Source: Gammaproteobacteria bacterium
GTDB taxonomy: Bacteria > Pseudomonadota > Gammaproteobacteria > GCF-002020875
Assembly (NCBI GenBank): GCA_018671205.1
Contig: JABHIC010000022.1
Location: forward strand, 1-8,697
Reading direction: 5' to 3'
Length of the DNA: 8,697 nt
The notes under the pieces: generated by a model
The model's database searches: none
What the model was told of the DNA's origin: nothing
What the model saw: only the letters and a program-made list of their open reading frames with translations
Translations under genes and position numbers: made by a program
Shown here: positions 6,782 to 8,697 of the stretch, in pieces
Numbering within the stretch: the stretch's first letter is position 1
How the letters are laid out: every line of letters begins with the position of its first letter

Positions 6782-8164
6782 TTATACTGATGCTGTCTGA
6801 CTCTGCTCCTCAGTCGAAAGCTCAGCCTCAACCCGGCGGCTGCGGTAGTAACCATAGGCTGCTGCGGCTCCCAATGTACCAATCAGGGCAATTCCCCAGC
6901 CCCCCACACCTACCCCCAACACTCCCCCAATACCCGCGCCCTTTGCAGCCGTCATGCCCGTGCCACCCTTGGAAGAGAGCGCCACTACATTCACCATCTT
7001 GGCTCCTCCCACACCGCCCGCTACCGGTGTCGCCTTGGCTACCGTTACCGCCTTAGTGGTCGTGGTCGCCGTTGCCGCAATTTTGGCACCACCCGCTTTT
7101 GCGCTGGCTCCAGCCATCTTTGTTCCGGCCCCTTTGGCAGCTGCACCAACCTTCGCGCCTGCCCCTTTGGTCGCCGCGCCCGCTTTTGCGGCCATACCGT
7201 TACGCAACCCCTCAATCTCTACACCCGGTGGCAGCGTACCCCCTCCACCTTTTATCACCATACCGTTACGCAACCCCTCAATCTCTACACCCGGTGGTAG
7301 TGCACCCATCCCCCCCATTTTTGCACCCGCTCCACCTTTTACTACCATCGCATTAGCCGCGCCGTCCACCCCCGCGCCCGCTGGCAGTGCCGCTGTCATA
7401 CCGATAGCCGTACCGCTGCCGCCCTTGGCAAGCATTGCGGCCTGAGCCGCAGATGGTGTGGTCGCGGTTGCCATTGCAACCCCCTGCGCTTTCACTACAG
7501 GTGCAGCCGCAGCCGCTTTTACTGCAACCGTTCCACCTGCAGCCTTGCCCATTGTTGCACCCAAAGTCGGCTTCAGGGCCAACCATGCGCCATTCTGCCC
7601 ACCCGCAATCATAGGAGCCTGTCCAACGGTCACTGTTTTTCCAATCAGACCAGAAACTGCCGGGGCGGTATTTGCCATCTTCAGAGCAACCAGGTCACCG
7701 CCAGCCGCTGGCTGTAGAAACAGTGTTGACCCTGCCGCTTTACCTGCCATCATCGGCTGCACAACAGTAAATTTTTGCCCGGTAAGGGATGCCGCTTGCA
7801 TCCCCTGGCGTGCCCCCTCCAGTTTAAGCATCGTTACAGAGGAGGCGGTAGCCTTCACTGCGCCCGCTTTTACTGGCTGAAACATCAACCAGCTGTTTCC
7901 GGCACCGGCTCCGGCGAGGAGTGACGGTTTACTGATCGCAACCGTTTTGCCGACCAGTGCAGAGAGATCTGCCACCTGCCTGGCACCCTCCAGCTTTACC
8001 GCAACCGCACTACCCCCTGCACTGGGTGTCAAGGTGATAAGCCCTGCATTACCCGTTGTAGCAGCCACCTTACCAACAGCAAAGGTCTTGCTACCCGACG
8101 CTGCTAACAGTTGTGATACCTGATTGGCCGCATCGACCTGGGCCATTAGAACTTGTTCCGGCAT
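6782..8164 (-). CDS. mamD: MamD/Mms7-like magnetosome crystal-associated protein with internal repeats
   Basis: MamD (Mms7) is a tightly crystal-bound magnetosome protein that affects magnetite growth. The 460-residue product is longer than Magnetospirillum MamD (about 314 as I recall). Residues about 57-199 hold three diverged modules of the form KLEGARQ...L.GKTV.I..P...AG...WL.L.P (ends near 97, 152 and 199). This resembles the repeats of MamD family N-termini. Residues 205-250 are Ala/Lys/Val-rich. Residues about 259-325 carry LPxGxxxxGxxNxM repeats, two of them nearly identical (LPPGVEIEGLRNGM). Residues 325-362 are Lys/Ala/Gly repeats (AKGAG, AKAGG). The C-terminus has a Gly-rich membrane segment at about 411-440 (GIGGVLGVGVGGWGIALIG), then basic RSRR and an acidic tail. 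That is the Mms6/MamD-type Gly-rich helix and charged end seen in crystal-binding proteins. AAGGAG lies 7 bases before the ATG. It is the first gene of the minus-strand series. Other Gly-rich Mms-type names are possible. Confidence 0.82.
   Translation of the reverse strand: MPEQVLMAQVDAANQVSQLLAASGSKTFAVGKVAATTGNAGLITLTPSAGGSAVAVKLEGARQVADLSALVGKTVAISKPSLLAGAGAGNSWLMFQPVKAGAVKATASSVTMLKLEGARQGMQAASLTGQKFTVVQPMMAGKAAGSTLFLQPAAGGDLVALKMANTAPAVSGLIGKTVTVGQAPMIAGGQNGAWLALKPTLGATMGKAAGGTVAVKAAAAAPVVKAQGVAMATATTPSAAQAAMLAKGGSGTAIGMTAALPAGAGVDGAANAMVVKGGAGAKMGGMGALPPGVEIEGLRNGMVIKGGGGTLPPGVEIEGLRNGMAAKAGAATKGAGAKVGAAAKGAGTKMAGASAKAGGAKIAATATTTTKAVTVAKATPVAGGVGGAKMVNVVALSSKGGTGMTAAKGAGIGGVLGVGVGGWGIALIGTLGAAAAYGYYRSRRVEAELSTEEQSQTASV
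7192..7231 (-). repeat. Perfect 40-bp direct repeat in mamD, copy 1
   Basis: These 40 bases recur without a mismatch at 7258-7297, a period of 66 bp (22 codons). On the minus strand this copy encodes PPGVEIEGLRNGM of the second LPPG unit, around residues 312-324. A third, much diverged unit encoding LPAGAGVDGAANAM (residues 260-273) lies further upstream in the gene. Full DNA identity suggests a recent in-frame duplication or ongoing conversion. Confidence 0.95.
7258..7297 (-). repeat. Perfect 40-bp direct repeat in mamD, copy 2
   Basis: Identical to 7192-7231. It encodes PPGVEIEGLRNGM at about residues 290-302. The 26 bases after each copy are only partly alike, so identity is confined to this core. 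Confidence 0.95.
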
Positions 8165-8171
8165 TATTTTT

Positions 8172-8177
8172 CTCCTT
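8172..8177 (-). promoter_or_regulatory. Ribosome binding site of mamD
   Basis: The minus strand reads AAGGAG, 7 bases before the mamD ATG at 8164. A TATAAT string lies just upstream (8178-8183), but as a -10 it would put the transcript start inside this site, so it is probably not the promoter. Confidence 0.8.
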
Positions 8178-8320
8178 TATTATATTCCCCTATACTGCTG
8201 GTTGCAGCAGTTGCAGAATAATATCAGGGAATAATGGCCATTTCCATTAAAAATCACAGCTAAATATACACTACAGGTAAATCAAGACTGATCCAGCAGG
8301 AGAAAGGAGAGACCACTGCA

Positions 8321-8350
8321 GCCTGAGAACCCTGGCTGACTGTCTCAGGC
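8321..8350. repeat. Inverted repeat (8-bp arms, 14-base loop) in the divergent intergenic region
   Basis: GCCTGAGA at 8321-8328 is the exact reverse complement of TCTCAGGC at 8343-8350. An alternative pairing, CAGCC (8319-8323) with GGCTG (8334-8338), shares the left arm and would exclude the first. No T-tract follows on either strand, so a terminator is unlikely; an operator or mRNA leader structure is possible. Confidence 0.5.
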
Positions 8351-8391
8351 CAGATAATTAACCGCATTTAGCACAGATGAGAAACGCCAAA

Positions 8392-8405
8392 AAACAGCAC
8401 TGTTT
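8392..8405. promoter_or_regulatory. Palindrome AAACAG-CA-CTGTTT, possible operator
   Basis: A perfect 6-bp inverted repeat with a 2-base centre, about 75 bases before the PilZ-gene ATG and followed by two CAGCTG copies 12 bases apart. The size suits a dimeric regulator site, but no regulator is identified. Confidence 0.3.
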
Positions 8406-8480
8406 CAGCTGGTTTTACAGCTGATTCAGGGTTATGATTCCACCCATACCCTATTCAAATCAATAAATTTTAAATATCGA

Positions 8481-8697
8481 ATGGTCGATCACGAAAAAGA
8501 ACAGACTCTGCCGCCAACACCAGACAAGCGCCAGGCAGACCGAATTACTACGGAAACCCCAATCATTCTTGTTGATGAAAAAGGGAGAGAGTGGATCACT
8601 GAGACGATAGATATCAGCAGCAGTGGAATCGCCTTCACCGTCCCTAAAGGCTGTGCGCTGAATGAGGGGGCTCTGCTCCAGGTCAAGATCCCTGTTG
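8481..8697 (+). CDS. PilZ-domain protein, N-terminal part (cut by window edge)
   Basis: I translated 72 codons from the ATG at 8481 to the window end. The protein shows the two PilZ cyclic-di-GMP binding signatures in the right order: RQADR at residues 17-21 (RxxxR) and DISSSG at 44-49 (DxSxxG). Between them is a beta-strand-like ETPIILVDEKGREWITETI segment, and after them LNEGALLQVKIPV, also typical of the fold. PilZ proteins bind cyclic di-GMP and often control motility or surface behaviour. The opposite-strand frame at 8489-8686 is a shadow of this gene. No Shine-Dalgarno sequence precedes the ATG, and the frame is open back to 8358, so a longer N-terminus from a non-ATG start is possible. 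The gene diverges from the magnetosome series and may lie outside it functionally. Confidence 0.75.
   Translation, partial: MVDHEKEQTLPPTPDKRQADRITTETPIILVDEKGREWITETIDISSSGIAFTVPKGCALNEGALLQVKIPV

Larger units (their letters stand above)
8165..8480. other. Divergent intergenic region between mamD and the PilZ-domain gene
   Basis: This 316-base stretch separates mamD (minus) from the PilZ-type gene (plus) and should hold promoters for both, including that of the magnetosome gene series. I see no complete gene and no RNA gene. It contains the 10-base palindrome AATGGCCATT at 8233-8242, an 8-bp inverted repeat at 8321-8350, and AAACAG-CA-CTGTTT at 8392-8405. Two CAGCTG copies follow at 8406-8411 and 8418-8423. 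No convincing -35/-10 pair stands out for mamD. The frame of the PilZ gene stays open upstream to a TAA at 8355-8357, so part of this region may be coding if a non-ATG start is used. Confidence 0.6.

Noticed and set aside
6631..6882. 83-residue minus-strand frame over the palindromic element and the mamD end
   Set aside because: It overlaps the mamD C-terminus in another frame and its second half is translated palindrome; no ribosome site or family features.
7192..7297. CRISPR-like repeat-spacer-repeat
   Set aside because: Only two copies, in frame inside a coding gene and encoding a protein repeat.
6954..7445. 163-residue plus-strand Pro/Ala-rich frame opposite mamD
   Set aside because: Antisense shadow of the Gly/Ala/Lys-rich mamD repeats; composition is explained by the real gene.
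7458..7880. 140-residue plus-strand frame opposite mamD
   Set aside because: Antisense shadow arising from GC-rich low-complexity codons of mamD.
8178..8183. TATAAT as the -10 element of mamD
   Set aside because: It would put the transcript start inside the mamD ribosome site, and the region upstream has no good -35.

Overview
The window holds the start of a magnetosome gene cluster from a magnetotactic bacterium. Seven genes on the minus strand, read right to left, encode: a MamD/Mms7-like protein, a MamF/MmsF-family protein, the MFS transporter MamH, the small membrane protein MamI, the HtrA-type protease-cytochrome MamE, a large highly charged protein in the place where MamJ sits in Magnetospirillum, and the first 198 residues of the actin-like MamK, cut by the left edge. 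The order H-I-E-(J)-K matches the start of the alphaproteobacterial mamAB operon. Here mamD and mamF sit directly upstream on the same strand, whereas in Magnetospirillum they belong to a separate mamGFDC operon. The sequence does not settle the taxon. By eye, GC is moderately above half, and a magnetotactic proteobacterium (Magnetococcales, another alphaproteobacterium or a gammaproteobacterium) is the most reasonable reading.

Layout. 1-595 mamK (partial). 596-696 spacer with a candidate extended -10. 697-2259 MamJ-position protein with a lysine-rich N-terminus, acidic middle and glycine-rich hydrophobic C-terminus. 2287-4476 mamE with three c-type haem motifs, one unusually placed before the protease. 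4473-4811 mamI, overlapping mamE by 4 bases and carrying a long acidic tail. 4884-6167 mamH. 6168-6245 spacer with a strong hairpin. 6246-6569 mamF. 6620-6777 a MITE-like, almost fully palindromic element directly after the mamD stop codon. 6782-8164 mamD. 8165-8480 divergent intergenic region with a hairpin and a small palindrome. 8481-8697 (+ strand) start of a PilZ-domain protein, cut by the right edge.

How the genes fit together, from family knowledge: MamI helps form the magnetosome membrane invagination. MamE sorts proteins and controls crystal maturation through its protease, PDZ and magnetochrome domains. MamH is a candidate iron transporter. MamD and MamF/MmsF are crystal-associated proteins that affect magnetite growth. 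MamK filaments and the MamJ-position protein arrange the magnetosomes in a chain. The most unusual points are the polyampholytic MamJ-position protein, the extra N-terminal magnetochrome with recurring Met-rich motifs in MamE, the palindromic element between mamD and mamF, and the perfect 40-bp repeat in mamD.
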